From contig NZ_LQIX01000022.1 of NCBI RefSeq assembly GCF_001500045.1, positions 1-53,705 on the forward strand: a stretch of 53,705 bases of DNA. The letters are read 5' to 3'. The first letter of the stretch is position 1; the number at the start of each line of letters is the position of its first letter. This document shows, in pieces, positions 1 to 9,270 of this stretch. The position numbers and the translations under genes are program-made. Source of the stretch: Mycobacterium sp. GA-1199 (GTDB lineage Bacteria > Actinomycetota > Actinomycetes > Mycobacteriales > Mycobacteriaceae). The notes beneath the pieces are model-generated. The model searched no databases, had not been told where the DNA came from, and saw nothing but the letters and a program-made list of their open reading frames with translations.

Positions 1-186
1 GTAGACGATATCGCTACGTCGCCTGAACCCGATGACGACAGCCGAACAGTCGACAACGACACCGCTGCACCGTCCGATGCTGCTGACGACAGCCAGCCCG
101 GCGAGACCCAATCGAGCGCCGCGCCACCCATCGACGGCGCAAGTGAACCCGGCGGGCCGGCGCCCCCCGGAGGTCGGGCGGCCTGA
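1..186 (+). CDS. C-terminal tail of an unidentified acidic protein (partial)
   Basis: An open frame enters from the left edge and stops with TGA at 184-186, giving 61 residues. The segment is rich in Asp, Ala, Pro, Ser and Gly, with no hydrophobic stretch, so it looks like a disordered acidic tail. GC-rich third positions are consistent with real coding sequence. The body of the protein lies outside the window, so no function can be given. It ends 130 bases from the tRNA gene on the other strand. Confidence 0.5.
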   Translation, partial: VDDIATSPEPDDDSRTVDNDTAAPSDAADDSQPGETQSSAAPPIDGASEPGGPAPPGGRAA

Positions 187-272
187 CGGCCGGCGCGAGA
201 AAGTGCGGCATGCTCCTCCGATGATCAGCGGGGTGCGTAAACAGCGTGCCTGCATTGAGCGCCAAGAAACGA

Positions 273-310
273 CGAAAGCCGCCCCAACCGATGGTCGACG
301 CGGGCTTTCG
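273..310 (-). terminator. Hairpin downstream of tRNA-Ala
   Basis: Reading the minus strand just past the tRNA 3' end, the arm CGAAAGCCCGC pairs with GCGGCTTTCG and is followed by a T-rich run (TCGTTTCTT). This fits an intrinsic terminator for the tRNA gene. The loop is long, about 17 nt. Confidence 0.5.
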
Positions 311-316
311 ATCGAG

Positions 317-389
317 TGGAGCTAAGGGGACTCGAACCCCTGACCCCCACACTGCCAGTGTGGTGCGCTACCAGCTGCGCCATAGCCCC
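317..389 (-). tRNA. tRNA-Ala (anticodon GGC)
   Basis: The reverse complement folds into a 73-nt cloverleaf. The acceptor arm is GGGGCTA with TAGCTCC, the anticodon stem CCACA/TGTGG encloses loop CTGGCAG (anticodon GGC), and the T arm carries GGTTCGAGTCC. Acceptor pair 3-70 is G-U, the identity element of alanine tRNAs. The discriminator is A and CCA is not encoded. Confidence 0.97.
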
Positions 390-406
390 TGAAGTCGTGC
401 CCATCG

Positions 407-435
407 AAGTTACACCACCTGCCGGAAGCGCTCAA
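407..435 (-). promoter_or_regulatory. Probable SigA promoter of tRNA-Ala
   Basis: On the minus strand TTGAGC (435-430) and TAACTT (412-407) are separated by 17 nt. Each hexamer matches the housekeeping consensus at four of six positions, and the -10 lies about 17 nt before the tRNA 5' end. Confidence 0.5.
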
Positions 436-444
436 AATCGCTGG

Positions 445-1737
445 TTACGGGACTTCGCCGCCGGCTTCCGGCCCGATCGCGCGCGCCGGCGTGTGCGCGG
501 CGGGTCGGCCCCGCGTCTCCGGCGCGAACACCCATCCGAGCGCCGCCACCCCCAGGACCGCCCCACTGACCACGAACGCCCAGGCGTAGGACGTGCGCTC
601 GGCGATCTGGCCCACCACCAGCGACCCGATGATCGAACCCAGATCGGCCATCATCTGGAAGATCGCGACCGCGGTGCCGCCGCGCGCCTTGTTCCCGACG
701 ACGTCGGCCACCGCGGCCTGCTGCGGCGACACGAAGATCCCCGTCGCCGCGCCCGTGACGTACGCCGCGACCAGGAAGATCGGCAGCGACGTCGTGAAGC
801 CGACGAGAATCGTCGCCACCGCGGACACCGTCAGCCCGACGATCAGCAGCTTGCGCCGCCCGATCCGGTCGGACAGATAACCGCTCGGGATCACCACCGA
901 GACGTTGCCGATCGCGAATGTCGCCAGCGCCAGGCCCGCGGCACCCGCCCCGTAGCCGAGCCCCTCGACCACGAACAGCGGCACCAGAGCGATCCGCAAC
1001 CCGAACGCCGCCCAGCCCGTGCTGAAGTTCGAGAACAACGCCGCCCGGTAGGCCCGGTGGCGCAGCACCTGACGCACCGAAACCGCCGCGCCCTCGGTCT
1101 CTTCGGGAGCCGCGAGCGTGCTGCCGCGCAGGCTTACGAACACCACGCCGGCCGCGACCAGCAGCGCCGCCCCGTAGATCACGAACGGCGCCGCCAACCC
1201 GAAACCCGCGGTGAGGCTTCCCAACACCGGGCCCCCCACTGAACCGACCAGGAAGCCGGTCGAGAACAGGCCCGCCACCCGGCCGCGCGCGTTCTCCGGG
1301 GAGATCCGGATCATCAGGCCCAGCGACGACACCGTGAACATCGCCGAGCCCAGCCCGCCGAGCGAGCGGAACGCCAGCAGCTGCCAGTACGTCTGCGCGA
1401 ACGCGCACGCCGCCGTCGACAGCGCGACGATGATCAGCCCGCTGATGTAGACGCGACGCTCCCCCAGCCGCTGTACCAGCAGCCCGGCGGGCGGCGCGGC
1501 GATCAACCGCATCAACGCGAACGCCGTGATGACGAACGTCGCCGCGCTGATGCTCACCCCGAAGTGACGCGCGTACTGCGGCAAAACGGGCGCCACCACG
1601 CCGTAGCCGAGCGCCACCACGACGTTGGCGCCGACGAGCAGCCAGACCTCGCGCGGGAGCTTCGGCTTGGTTTCCGCCCGGTCGGCCGCCGCCGCATCGG
1701 GCCCCGTCGAACTGTCGCCCTCCGGTTCAGAACTCAC
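445..1737 (-). CDS. MFS transporter, probable drug/metabolite exporter
   Basis: A 430-residue polytopic membrane protein of the major facilitator superfamily. A hydrophilic N-terminus of about 28 residues precedes roughly 12 hydrophobic helices. The loop after helix 2 carries a motif-A-like sequence ([12 protein letters not shown]), repeated in the second half as [11 protein letters not shown], the two-fold layout of the family. It starts with GTG at 1737, overlapping the pgm stop codon in a GTGA junction, so it is probably co-transcribed and translationally coupled with pgm. The substrate cannot be told from sequence. Confidence 0.88.
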   Translation of the reverse strand: MSSEPEGDSSTGPDAAAADRAETKPKLPREVWLLVGANVVVALGYGVVAPVLPQYARHFGVSISAATFVITAFALMRLIAAPPAGLLVQRLGERRVYISGLIIVALSTAACAFAQTYWQLLAFRSLGGLGSAMFTVSSLGLMIRISPENARGRVAGLFSTGFLVGSVGGPVLGSLTAGFGLAAPFVIYGAALLVAAGVVFVSLRGSTLAAPEETEGAAVSVRQVLRHRAYRAALFSNFSTGWAAFGLRIALVPLFVVEGLGYGAGAAGLALATFAIGNVSVVIPSGYLSDRIGRRKLLIVGLTVSAVATILVGFTTSLPIFLVAAYVTGAATGIFVSPQQAAVADVVGNKARGGTAVAIFQMMADLGSIIGSLVVGQIAERTSYAWAFVVSGAVLGVAALGWVFAPETRGRPAAHTPARAIGPEAGGEVP

Positions 1738-3380
1738 CCGATGACCCTATTGACCACCTCGCGCGCCGCCTCCTGCACCTCGCCCAGGTGCTCGGGCCCC
1801 TTGAACGACTCGGCATAGATCTTGTACACGTCCTCGGTGCCCGACGGCCGCGCCGCGAACCACGCGTTCTCCGTCGTCACCTTCAACCCGCCCAGCGGTG
1901 CGCCGTTGCCCGGTGCGGTCGTCAGCTTCGCCGTGATCGGCTCGCCCGCCAGCTCGGTCGCCGAGACCTCCTCCGCCGACAGCTTGGCCAGCCGCGCCTT
2001 CTGCTCGCGGCCTGCGGGCGCATCGACGCGGGCATACGTTGGGGCGCCGTACTTCTCGGCCAACTTGGCATAGCGCTGCGACGGCGTCTCACCCGTCACC
2101 GCCAAGATCTCCGAGGCCAGCAGCGCCAGGATGATGCCGTCCTTGTCGGTCGTCCACACCGACCCATCTTGGCGCAGGAACGACGCACCCGCGCTTTCCT
2201 CACCGCCGAAACCGATTGTCCCGCTGAGTAATCCGTCAACGAACCACTTGAACCCGACCGGCACCTCAACCAGCTCGCGGCCCAGCCCGGCGACCACCCG
2301 GTCGATGATCGACGAACTGACCACCGTCTTGCCGACCGCGGTCGACGCCGGCCACGACGGCCGGTGCGAGAACAAGTAGTCGATCGCAACGGCCAGGTAG
2401 TGGTTTGGGTTGAGCAGCCCGCCGTCGGGGGTGACGATCCCGTGCCGGTCGGAGTCCGCGTCGTTTCCGGTGGCGATCTGATAAGCGTCGGGGTTGGCGC
2501 TCATCGTCCGAAGCAGGCCGGCCATTGCGTTCGGCGAGCTGCAGTCCATCCGGATCTTGCCGTCGGTGTCCAGCGTCATGAACCGCCACGTCGCGTCGAC
2601 GAGCGGGTTGACCACGGTGAGATCGAGGTTGTGGCGTTCGGCGATCGCGCCCCAGTAGTCGACGCTGGCGCCGCCGAGCGGGTCGGCGCCGATGCGGATC
2701 TTCTCGGCGCTGATCGCGTGCAGGTCGACGACGTTGGGTAGATCGGCGACATAGGCGTCGAGGTAGTCGTGGCGCTGCGCGGTCTGGCGCGCCCGGGCCA
2801 GCGGCACCCGCTTGACCCCTTTGAGCCCGTCGCGCAACAGTTCGTTGGCCCGTTTGGCGATCGCACCCGTGGCGTCGGTGTCCGCGGGCCCCCCGTTGGG
2901 CGGGTTGTACTTGAACCCGCCGTCCCGCGGCGGGTTGTGCGACGGCGTGACGACGATCCCGTCGGCCAGATCGCCCTCCCGACCCCGGTTGAACGTCAGG
3001 ATCGCGTGACTGATCGCAGGCGTCGGCGTATACCGGTCAGCCGAATCAATCATCGCGACAACGTCATTGGCCGCCAGCACCTCCAACGCCGACACCCAGG
3101 CCGGCTCGGAGAGCGCATGGGTGTCGCGACCGATGAACAGTGGACCGGTGATGCCCTGAGCGGCGCGGTACTCGACGATCGCCTGCGTCGTGGCCACGAT
3201 GTGCGCCTCGTTGAACGCCGCGTCGAGGCTGGAACCGCGATGCCCCGAGGTGCCGAACACCACCTGCTGATCGACGTTGTCGGGGTCGGGCTCACGGGTG
3301 TAGTACGCCGTCACCACCGAAGCGATGTCGATGAGATCCTCGGGCTGCGCCGGCTGACCGGCTCGGGGGTTGGGCGCCAT
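1734..3380 (-). CDS. pgm: Phosphoglucomutase (alpha-D-glucose phosphate-specific)
   Basis: This cytosolic enzyme interconverts glucose-1-phosphate and glucose-6-phosphate, feeding glycogen, trehalose and cell-wall sugar nucleotides. From the ATG at 3378-3380 the protein has 548 residues, the usual length for this family. The active-site phosphoserine loop TPSHNP is at residues 145-150 (Ser147). The metal loop NDADSDRHG, the sugar loop GEESAG and the phosphate-binding [10 protein letters not shown] near the C-terminus are all present. An upstream in-frame extension of 53 codons is poorly protein-like and rejected. The crcB pair diverges 65 bases away; the MFS gene follows with a 4-base overlap. 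Confidence 0.96.
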   Translation of the reverse strand: MAPNPRAGQPAQPEDLIDIASVVTAYYTREPDPDNVDQQVVFGTSGHRGSSLDAAFNEAHIVATTQAIVEYRAAQGITGPLFIGRDTHALSEPAWVSALEVLAANDVVAMIDSADRYTPTPAISHAILTFNRGREGDLADGIVVTPSHNPPRDGGFKYNPPNGGPADTDATGAIAKRANELLRDGLKGVKRVPLARARQTAQRHDYLDAYVADLPNVVDLHAISAEKIRIGADPLGGASVDYWGAIAERHNLDLTVVNPLVDATWRFMTLDTDGKIRMDCSSPNAMAGLLRTMSANPDAYQIATGNDADSDRHGIVTPDGGLLNPNHYLAVAIDYLFSHRPSWPASTAVGKTVVSSSIIDRVVAGLGRELVEVPVGFKWFVDGLLSGTIGFGGEESAGASFLRQDGSVWTTDKDGIILALLASEILAVTGETPSQRYAKLAEKYGAPTYARVDAPAGREQKARLAKLSAEEVSATELAGEPITAKLTTAPGNGAPLGGLKVTTENAWFAARPSGTEDVYKIYAESFKGPEHLGEVQEAAREVVNRVIG

Positions 3381-3445
3381 GAACCCGATTCTGCTCCTTG
3401 CCGTCATGCGGCGTCTCATGAGCCACCCGGGCCATACTGACCTTC

Positions 3446-3817
3446 GTGCTTGGTTACGACGGCCGCGAGCTGCTTGCCGTGTTCGTCGGCGGTGCGCTGG
3501 GCACCCTCGCCCGCGCCGCGATCGAGACACTGGTCGCACCCGAACCCGGGCACTGGCCGTGGCCGACGTTCGCGGTGAACATCGTCGGCGCGTTCGTCTT
3601 GGGATACGTCGCCACGCGACTCCCCGACGACAGCTACCGTCGGCCCCTGCTCGGCACGGGGTTCTGCGGTGGGCTGACGACCTTCTCGACGATGCAGGTC
3701 GAGATCCTCAGGATGATCGAACGCGAGCATTTCGCGCTGGCGGCCGGATACGCGTCGGCCAGCATCGTCGTCGGCCTCGCCGCCGCGTGGCTGGCATCGG
3801 AATGGGCACGGAGATGA
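3446..3817 (+). CDS. crcB: Fluoride exporter CrcB/Fluc, first subunit
   Basis: A 123-residue membrane protein with four hydrophobic helices and the Fluc signature [12 protein letters not shown] near residue 72. Fluc proteins are dual-topology fluoride channels; actinobacteria often carry two unequal copies that are thought to form a heterodimer. The start is GTG at 3446. The stop overlaps the ATG of the next crcB (ATGA), so the two are translationally coupled. It diverges from pgm. I could not see a fluoride riboswitch in the short leader. Confidence 0.93.
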   Translation: MLGYDGRELLAVFVGGALGTLARAAIETLVAPEPGHWPWPTFAVNIVGAFVLGYVATRLPDDSYRRPLLGTGFCGGLTTFSTMQVEILRMIEREHFALAAGYASASIVVGLAAAWLASEWARR

Positions 3818-4179
3818 CGGTCGCGGTGTGGCTGGGTGTCGCGGTCCTCGGCGGAGTCGGGGCGGTGCTGCGCTTCCTCGTCGACCGCACGGTGTCACAC
3901 CGGCTGAGCGGGGCGTTCCCGTCGGGCATCTTCGTGGTCAACATCTCCGGCGCACTGGTGCTCGGCCTGCTCGCCGGCCTCGAACTGGGTCCCACCACCG
4001 CGCTGCTTGCCGGTGTCGCGCTCCTCGGCGCGTACACGACGTTCTCGACGTGGATGCTGCAGACGCTCGAACTCGGCGCAGACCGCCGGGTCGGACTCGC
4101 GATCGCGAACATCGTCGTCAGCCTGGCCCTCGGAATTGCGGCCGCCGCGTTCGGATGGTGGATCGGAACACGGCTGTGA
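3814..4179 (+). CDS. crcB: Fluoride exporter CrcB/Fluc, second subunit
   Basis: A 121-residue protein with four membrane helices and the signature [13 protein letters not shown] in the third. It is about as long as its upstream neighbour but clearly diverged from it, as expected for paired Fluc subunits. The ATG at 3814 overlaps the upstream stop by four bases, and its reading frame has a long non-coding-like extension upstream that is ignored. The mbtL leader with an IdeR-type box begins just after its stop. Confidence 0.93.
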   Translation: MTVAVWLGVAVLGGVGAVLRFLVDRTVSHRLSGAFPSGIFVVNISGALVLGLLAGLELGPTTALLAGVALLGAYTTFSTWMLQTLELGADRRVGLAIANIVVSLALGIAAAAFGWWIGTRL

Positions 4180-4201
4180 GCTTGCCCGCGAGCAGCGGGG
4201 G

Positions 4202-4220
4202 TAAGCCTAGCCTTACCTGA
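4202..4220 (+). promoter_or_regulatory. IdeR-type iron box upstream of mbtL
   Basis: TAAGCCTAGCCTTACCTGA matches the mycobacterial IdeR consensus TTAGGTTAGGCTAACCTAA at 13 of 19 positions and lies 25 nt before the mbtL start. IdeR with Fe(II) represses mycobactin genes, so derepression under iron limitation is expected. Confidence 0.7.
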
Positions 4221-4244
4221 TCCAACGTAGTACCGTCGCGTGCC

Positions 4245-4514
4245 GTGAATCCGTCTACTCCAGAAGCCGTCAGCGTCGCGCTGGCCGAGATCCTGCGCGA
4301 CGACATGAACGTCGATGTCCGACGAGTCACCCGCGACTCCCGCCTGATCGACGACGTCGGCCTTGACTCGGTCGCGTTCGCGGTGGGGATGGTGGCCATC
4401 GAGGATCGGCTGGGCGTGGCGCTGAGCGAAGAGGACCTGCTCAGCTGCGACACGGTCGGCGACCTGGAAGCGGCCATCCTGGCCAAATCGGCTGCCACAT
4501 CCGCGAACTCGTGA
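4245..4514 (+). CDS. mbtL: Acyl carrier protein MbtL (mycobactin lipid side chain)
   Basis: An 89-residue acyl carrier protein. The phosphopantetheine attachment site is Ser42 in GLDSVAF, inside the usual four-helix fold. By family knowledge MbtL carries the fatty acyl chain that is desaturated by MbtN and transferred by MbtK to the central lysine of mycobactin. It starts with GTG at 4245, shortly after an IdeR-type box, and ends in a 4-base GTGA overlap with mbtM. Identification rests on the order ACP, FadD33-type ligase, FadE14-type dehydrogenase, MbtK, which is diagnostic of the mbt-2 locus. Confidence 0.9.
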   Translation: MNPSTPEAVSVALAEILRDDMNVDVRRVTRDSRLIDDVGLDSVAFAVGMVAIEDRLGVALSEEDLLSCDTVGDLEAAILAKSAATSANS

Positions 4515-6091
4515 CCGAACTGGCCGCAGCCCTGTCGGCGGCGATGTCGGGGGCCCCGACCAAGTTGGCCGTCCTCGGCACGGAAACCGGCCACTGGGTA
4601 CATCACCCGTGGCCCGAGGTCCACGCGCGGGCCGAAAACGTGGCCGAGCGGATCACCGACGACGAGGCAAAAGCCGTCGGCCTGATCGGCGATCCGACAG
4701 TTGAGTTCATCGCTGCCATTCCGGCTGCGTTCTTCGCCGGCGCCGGGTTGTCGATCCTGCCCGGACCCATCCGCCGCGCCGATCCCGATCAGTGGGCGCA
4801 GAGCACGCTGGACCGGTTCCGCTCCATCGGCGTGACGACCGTGTTCAGCCACGGCGCCGAACTTTCGCTGTTGCGCAAGCACTCCGACGCGACCGCCGTA
4901 CACGACCTCCTCGAGGTCGGCCACTCGCGCCGCTCCACAACCTTCCGCGGCCCCGACACCGCCGACGTCGCGATTCTGCAGGGCACCGCGGGGTCGACGG
5001 GAACGCCTCGCACGGCCCAGATCTCGCCCGCCGCGTCGCTGGCGAATCTGCGGGGGCTCATCGAGCGGGTCAACGTCAACGACCGGTCCCGACTGCACAG
5101 TTGGCTGCCGATCTACCACGACATGGGATTGGCCTTCCTCCTGACCGCTACGCTGGGCCAAGCCGACCTGTGGCAGGCGCCCACTTCGGCATTCGCCGCT
5201 TCCCCGTTCAACTGGCTTCAGTGGCTGATGGAGAGCAAAGCCACGATGACCGCCGCGCCGAACATGGCCTTCAACCTGATCGGCAAGTACGCGGGCCACC
5301 TCAAGGACCTCGACCTCAGCAATCTCGGTTTCACGCTCAACGGCGGAGAACCGGTGGACTGCGCCGGCTACCAGCGCTTCGCCGACGGGATGGCCCGGTT
5401 CGGGTTCAACCCGAACTCGCTGGCCCCGTCCTACGGGTTGGCCGAATCCACTTGTGCGGTCAGCGTTCCCGTGCCCTTCACCGGGCTTCGCGTCGACGAT
5501 GTCCACGTGATCACCGACGGTAGCGAGACCAACCGCCGCTTTGCCGTGCTCGGACATGCCATCCAGGGTATGGAAATCCGGATCAACACCGACGCCGAGC
5601 ACACCACCGAGGTGACCGGTCGCGAGGTCGGTGAGGTCGAGGTCCGGGGCACGTCGCTGATGACCGGATACGTCGGCGAGGCCCCGATCGACCGGAACGC
5701 ATGGTTGCCCACCGGCGATCTCGGCTATCTCACCGACGACGGACTGGTCGTCTGCGGCCGGGCCAAGGAACTCATCACGGTGGCGGGTCGCAACGTGTTC
5801 CCCAATGAGATCGAGCGCATCGCAGGTGAGATCGACGGTGTCCGTGACGGTTGTGTGGTGGCCGTCGGAACCGGCGAGTCCTCGGCGCGGCCGGGGTTGG
5901 TGATCGCCGCGGAGTTCAAGGGTGACGACGAACCCAACGCCCGGAGTCAGATCGTCGCCCGTGTCGCATCGCACTGCGGCGTGGTGCCCGCCGACGTGGT
6001 GTTCCTCAAACCCGGTGCGCTGCCCCGCACCTCGTCGGGCAAGCTGCGCCGGCTCGAAGTCAAGCGCACATTGGAGGGAGCAAGCCGATGA
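4511..6091 (+). CDS. mbtM: Fatty acyl-AMP ligase MbtM (FadD33)
   Basis: A 526-residue adenylate-forming enzyme that activates a long-chain fatty acid as acyl-AMP and loads it on MbtL. The AMP-binding P-loop is at residues 157-167 ([11 protein letters not shown]), YGLAEST is at 308-314, [10 protein letters not shown] and GRAKELI are in the C-terminal hinge region, and a catalytic lysine lies in TSSGKLRR near the end. The start is GTG at 4511, overlapping the mbtL stop; its own stop overlaps mbtN (ATGA). A three-gene coupled operon under the upstream IdeR box is inferred. Confidence 0.92.
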   Translation: MTELAAALSAAMSGAPTKLAVLGTETGHWVHHPWPEVHARAENVAERITDDEAKAVGLIGDPTVEFIAAIPAAFFAGAGLSILPGPIRRADPDQWAQSTLDRFRSIGVTTVFSHGAELSLLRKHSDATAVHDLLEVGHSRRSTTFRGPDTADVAILQGTAGSTGTPRTAQISPAASLANLRGLIERVNVNDRSRLHSWLPIYHDMGLAFLLTATLGQADLWQAPTSAFAASPFNWLQWLMESKATMTAAPNMAFNLIGKYAGHLKDLDLSNLGFTLNGGEPVDCAGYQRFADGMARFGFNPNSLAPSYGLAESTCAVSVPVPFTGLRVDDVHVITDGSETNRRFAVLGHAIQGMEIRINTDAEHTTEVTGREVGEVEVRGTSLMTGYVGEAPIDRNAWLPTGDLGYLTDDGLVVCGRAKELITVAGRNVFPNEIERIAGEIDGVRDGCVVAVGTGESSARPGLVIAAEFKGDDEPNARSQIVARVASHCGVVPADVVFLKPGALPRTSSGKLRRLEVKRTLEGASR

Positions 6092-7263
6092 CGGCCACTG
6101 CCGAAGCGCCGGACGCACCGCCGCTCGAGGACTACCGCGACCTGCTCGAGCGGGTCTTCGACGACCGCGTCACCGCGTGGACGGCCGAAGCCGAAGAGAT
6201 GGAACGATTCCCGCGCAAACTCATCGAGTACCTCGGCGAGTCCGGGGTGTTCGCCGGCAAGTGGCCACCGGGACAACAGCATCCCGACGTCGCGAAGGTC
6301 ATCGAGCTCGCTCGCAAGCTGGGTGGGCTGGGCTCGGCCGGTATCGGGGTCGGCGTGGGACTGCACGATTCGGCGATCGCGATCCTGCGCCGCTTCGGCA
6401 AGTCGGATTACCTGAAGGAGATCGCCGAGCAGGCGATCCGGGGTGAGACCGTGCTGTGTATCGGGGCCTCCGAGCAGTCCGGTGGATCCGACCTGCAGAT
6501 CGTGGGTACCGAAGTGCATTCTGTGCGAGACGGATTCGAAGTCAAGGGCATCAAGAAGTTCGTCTCGCTGTCCCCCATCGCCGACCACGTCATGTGCGTG
6601 GCCCGCAACGTCGACCATGATCCGGACAGCAAGCACGGCAGCGTCGTGGTGATCGCCGTCCCGCTCGCGCAGTGTGAGATCCAGACGCCGTACCGCAAGG
6701 TCGGCGCAGGCCCCCTCGACACCGCCGCCGTGCACATCGACACCTGGGTGCCCGCCGAGGCTCTGGTCGCGCGCGCGGGCATCGGGCTGGCCGCCATCTC
6801 CTGTGGGTTGGCTCAGGAGCGGATGTCGGTGGCCGGCCTGGTGTCGACGTCGGCGCAGCGGGTCATCGGAATCACCCAGGCGCGCATGATGGTTCGCAAG
6901 CAGTTCGGTAGCAGCCTGTGGGAGCATCAGGCGCTGCGGCTGCGGATGGCCGATCTGCAGGCACGCGTGGACATGCTGCGCTTCGCGCTCGACGGGATCG
7001 CCGCGACCGGAAAGCTCGACCTTCGCACCGCCGCCGCGATGAAGGTCAACGCCGCGCGCCTCGGTGAAGAGGTGATGAACGAGTGCATGCACCTCTTCGG
7101 CGGGTCCGGCTATCTCGTCGAGGAGACCCCGCTCGGAAGATGGTGGCGCGACATGAAACTGGCCCGGGTCGGCGGGGGCACCGACGAGGTGCTGTGGGAG
7201 CTGGTCGCGGCCGGGATGAAGCCCGACCACGACGGTTACGCGGAGTTCAACCAGCTGCCCTGA
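6088..7263 (+). CDS. mbtN: Acyl-ACP dehydrogenase MbtN (FadE14)
   Basis: A 391-residue flavoprotein of the acyl-CoA dehydrogenase family. By homology it introduces the double bond next to the carbonyl of the MbtL-bound acyl chain used for mycobactin. Family features include the FAD/substrate segment [13 protein letters not shown] (residues about 128-140), [15 protein letters not shown], and [10 protein letters not shown] near the C-terminus. It overlaps mbtM by four bases and ends 10 bases before the stop of convergent mbtK. No irtAB siderophore importer follows, unlike the arrangement I recall for M. tuberculosis. Confidence 0.9.
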   Translation: MTATAEAPDAPPLEDYRDLLERVFDDRVTAWTAEAEEMERFPRKLIEYLGESGVFAGKWPPGQQHPDVAKVIELARKLGGLGSAGIGVGVGLHDSAIAILRRFGKSDYLKEIAEQAIRGETVLCIGASEQSGGSDLQIVGTEVHSVRDGFEVKGIKKFVSLSPIADHVMCVARNVDHDPDSKHGSVVVIAVPLAQCEIQTPYRKVGAGPLDTAAVHIDTWVPAEALVARAGIGLAAISCGLAQERMSVAGLVSTSAQRVIGITQARMMVRKQFGSSLWEHQALRLRMADLQARVDMLRFALDGIAATGKLDLRTAAAMKVNAARLGEEVMNECMHLFGGSGYLVEETPLGRWWRDMKLARVGGGTDEVLWELVAAGMKPDHDGYAEFNQLP

Positions 7264-7273
7264 TAGCGCTGGG

Positions 7274-7897
7274 CTACGGCGCGTCGGCGGGTGTGCGCGG
7301 CAGTGCGTACAGCGCCATACGCCGGTTCGACATGTCGTGCTCCCCCAGGAACTCGCAGCCGGCGTGTTCGCAGACGTCGCGCGCGCCCTTGTTCCGGTGG
7401 TCCGGGTCGAACATGATGCGACGGCACCGCGGGTCGAGCTCGAAGATGTTGGCCGTCAACCGCGGCAACAGGATCGGCGCGATACCGCGGTTGACGAAGC
7501 GCAACTCCGCGATCGCCGCGTGCATCCCGATGTCATGGGGGTCGGCGTCATAGCGCGGTGCGATCGAATCCTTGGCGGCCCGGTACAACTCGATGTAGAC
7601 GAACGGTTGCCCCCGGAAAAACCCGACGAACGGCCTGGAGTATTCGCCCGCCAACTGTGCGGTCAGATACCGGTGCCACCGCTGCGGCGGCCAGTCGTAT
7701 TCCCACGCCTCCACCAGGTGCGGGCGGTTCATCCACTCCGAGATCATCTCCGCGTCCGCGTCCGGATCGGCCAGCCGAATGAGGTACGGCTCGGCGAGCA
7801 CCGGCGTGGGCGGCGCCGCGACCTGACGTACCGCATCGGAAATGTCGGTCAACTCCCGCGGAAGTACGGGCGAGGGTGCATCGTCGATCTCGGTCAT
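7274..7897 (-). CDS. mbtK: Mycobactin lysine N-acyltransferase MbtK
   Basis: A 207-residue GNAT-fold enzyme of the IucB/MbtK type that transfers the long acyl chain from MbtL to the epsilon-amino group of the mycobactin lysine. Typical family segments are visible: [43 protein letters not shown] and [30 protein letters not shown]. It has its own promoter region with an IdeR-like box 26 nt upstream and runs convergently toward mbtN, completing a compact mbt-2 locus. Confidence 0.93.
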   Translation of the reverse strand: MTEIDDAPSPVLPRELTDISDAVRQVAAPPTPVLAEPYLIRLADPDADAEMISEWMNRPHLVEAWEYDWPPQRWHRYLTAQLAGEYSRPFVGFFRGQPFVYIELYRAAKDSIAPRYDADPHDIGMHAAIAELRFVNRGIAPILLPRLTANIFELDPRCRRIMFDPDHRNKGARDVCEHAGCEFLGEHDMSNRRMALYALPRTPADAP

Positions 7898-7922
7898 CGC
7901 CCGCCGAGCCTACCGGACTGAC

Positions 7923-7941
7923 TAAGGCAAGACTTACCTTC
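7923..7941 (-). promoter_or_regulatory. IdeR-like box upstream of mbtK
   Basis: TAAGGCAAGACTTACCTTC matches 12 of 19 positions of the IdeR consensus and keeps the ACCT arm. It sits in the 59-nt gap before mbtK, 26 nt from the start codon, where control of mbtK would be expected. Weaker than the other two boxes. Confidence 0.5.
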
Positions 7942-7956
7942 CTCTGCCTGCGGTAT

Positions 7957-8652
7957 TCAGCCGAACAGGTCGTCGAGGGCCCCCTGTTCGAGTTCGGTCC
8001 ACCGGCGCACAGTGCGTCGTACCTCGGCGACCGCTTCTTCGTCGAGATGCTGGGCGCCGTCGGGCGTGATTCGGCAGATGTCCATGGGCCCACCGACGCT
8101 GGGCGACGACGCATCCAGCGCGTCGAGCACCCGCAGTGCGGCCACCACACCGTAGTCGACGCTGCGTTCGCCCATCTCGAAGTGCGCCAGAAGCGCATGG
8201 GCCTGTTGGGCCATCGGAGACCCGCTGCCCACCGCGTGGAAGCCGATCTCCTCGTAGTGGCCGATCAGCCCGTGCGGATCGATGTCGACGATGAACGGCT
8301 CGCCGTTCGCGTAGCCGGCCGCCAGAACGTAGGTCGCCGGGGTCGCGCCGGGCTTACCCGCAGGCACGTCTTCGATGAAGTTCTTGTAGTGGTGCTCGAG
8401 CACGGGCAGCACGCGGCCCTGAAGGGCGTGGCCGATGTCGGGGGCTTCGACGATCGCGTCCGGTTCGTTGGTGAAGATCTGCTCGAGGTCGTAGAGCACG
8501 GCGCGCGACCCGCTACCACCCCATGCGGCGTGCTTACCGAGCGGATGCAGTTTCTGGGCCGGATAGCTCAGGCCGCGCTCGGGGTCGGTGATCTGCGAAT
8601 CGGAGGCCATCGCGACGCCGTCGGCGCAACGGATGGCGAGAACGACGGTCAT
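7957..8652 (-). CDS. Stand-alone proteasome-fold N-terminal hydrolase
   Basis: A 231-residue protein of the Ntn-hydrolase/20S proteasome superfamily. From the ATG at 8650-8652 the sequence begins MTVVLAIRC, so Met removal alone would expose Thr1 without a propeptide, as in HslV or Anbu. In mature numbering Thr1, Asp17 (ASDSQ), Lys33 (PAQKL) and Gly47 (GGSGS) fall exactly at the canonical proteasome catalytic positions. No alpha subunit, Pup or ATPase gene lies nearby, so this is not the prcBA locus. The substrate is unknown. It follows the DUF488 gene by 32 bases on the same strand, and mbtK lies further downstream. An in-frame ATG at 8688 would add 12 residues and block autoprocessing. Confidence 0.8.
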   Translation of the reverse strand: MTVVLAIRCADGVAMASDSQITDPERGLSYPAQKLHPLGKHAAWGGSGSRAVLYDLEQIFTNEPDAIVEAPDIGHALQGRVLPVLEHHYKNFIEDVPAGKPGATPATYVLAAGYANGEPFIVDIDPHGLIGHYEEIGFHAVGSGSPMAQQAHALLAHFEMGERSVDYGVVAALRVLDALDASSPSVGGPMDICRITPDGAQHLDEEAVAEVRRTVRRWTELEQGALDDLFG

Positions 8653-8684
8653 CGCGGCTGTTTCGACGGCATGCGCCGATCGTC

Positions 8685-9053
8685 TCACGCCGCTCGGGTC
8701 AGCAGGTCGCGAAGGACCGCGGCGTGGCTGGCGGCCACGTCGCGGGTGGCGGTCACCAGCACCACCGGCCCTTCGGCGAGCAGCCTGCGGAGTTCATCCA
8801 GCGCCTGGGCACCCTCCCCGGTTTCCAGTTCGGCCGTGTAGCGGGCGACGAACTCGTCGAACCGTTCCAGCCGATGCGAATACCAGCGCCACAGTTCGGT
8901 CGACGGCGCCACCGCCCGCAGCCACCGACCGGCCCGCGGATCGTCCTTGCGGAATCCCCGCGGCCACAGCCGGTCCACCAGAACCCGGGTGCCGTCGTCG
9001 TCACCGGGCGGGTCATAGACCCGTGCCACCTCGACGCTTGGCCGGCCACCCAT
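8685..9053 (-). CDS. DUF488 family protein
   Basis: A 122-residue cytosolic protein with the DUF488 pattern: VARVYDPP near the N-terminus, VLVDRLWPRGFRKDD, LRAVAPSTELWRWYSH and VVLVTATRDVAASHA near the end. The biochemical role of this family is not settled. The start is the ATG at 9051-9053; a longer in-frame extension is low-complexity and lies over the divergent gene. It may share a transcript with the proteasome-fold gene downstream. Confidence 0.88.
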   Translation of the reverse strand: MGGRPSVEVARVYDPPGDDDGTRVLVDRLWPRGFRKDDPRAGRWLRAVAPSTELWRWYSHRLERFDEFVARYTAELETGEGAQALDELRRLLAEGPVVLVTATRDVAASHAAVLRDLLTRAA

Positions 9054-9072
9054 GCGGTGAGATGGTAGGGGC

Positions 9073-9267
9073 ATGGCGGAGGACCGGGTGGCGGATCTGC
9101 AGCGATGGCAGGATTCGGGCGCCGTCTGGGAGGTCCGGATGCGACGCGAAGGCAGCGTGACCGTCGCGCTGCTGAGCTGCGACGGCGGCGAAGAGGTCGA
9201 CGTGTTCACCTCCGAGGACCCCCGGCTGCTCGCGTTCATCGGTGAGCGCCGAAGCAGTCAAGACTGA
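9073..9267 (+). CDS. Small conserved-type hypothetical protein
   Basis: A 64-residue soluble protein, divergent from the DUF488 gene by 19 bases. It is charged and shows a beta-type core (WEVRMRREGSVTVALLSCDGGEEVDVF). No catalytic motif is recognised. The clean reading frame and GC-rich third positions support coding. It ends 3 bases before the stop of the convergent TetR gene. Function unknown. Confidence 0.6.
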   Translation: MAEDRVADLQRWQDSGAVWEVRMRREGSVTVALLSCDGGEEVDVFTSEDPRLLAFIGERRSSQD

Positions 9268-9270
9268 ACT

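Noticed and set aside
316..1242. 308-aa plus-strand frame over tRNA-Ala and the MFS gene
   Set aside because: It crosses the tRNA and is antisense to a clear 12-helix transporter; composition is Arg/His-rich as in GC shadow frames.
3381..3445. Fluoride (crcB motif) riboswitch before the crcB pair
   Set aside because: The leader is only 65 bases and the conserved crcB-motif core was not recognisable.
4118..6118. Antisense 666-aa frame over mbtL-mbtM
   Set aside because: A by-product of high GC; the plus strand encodes clear ACP and acyl-AMP ligase motifs.
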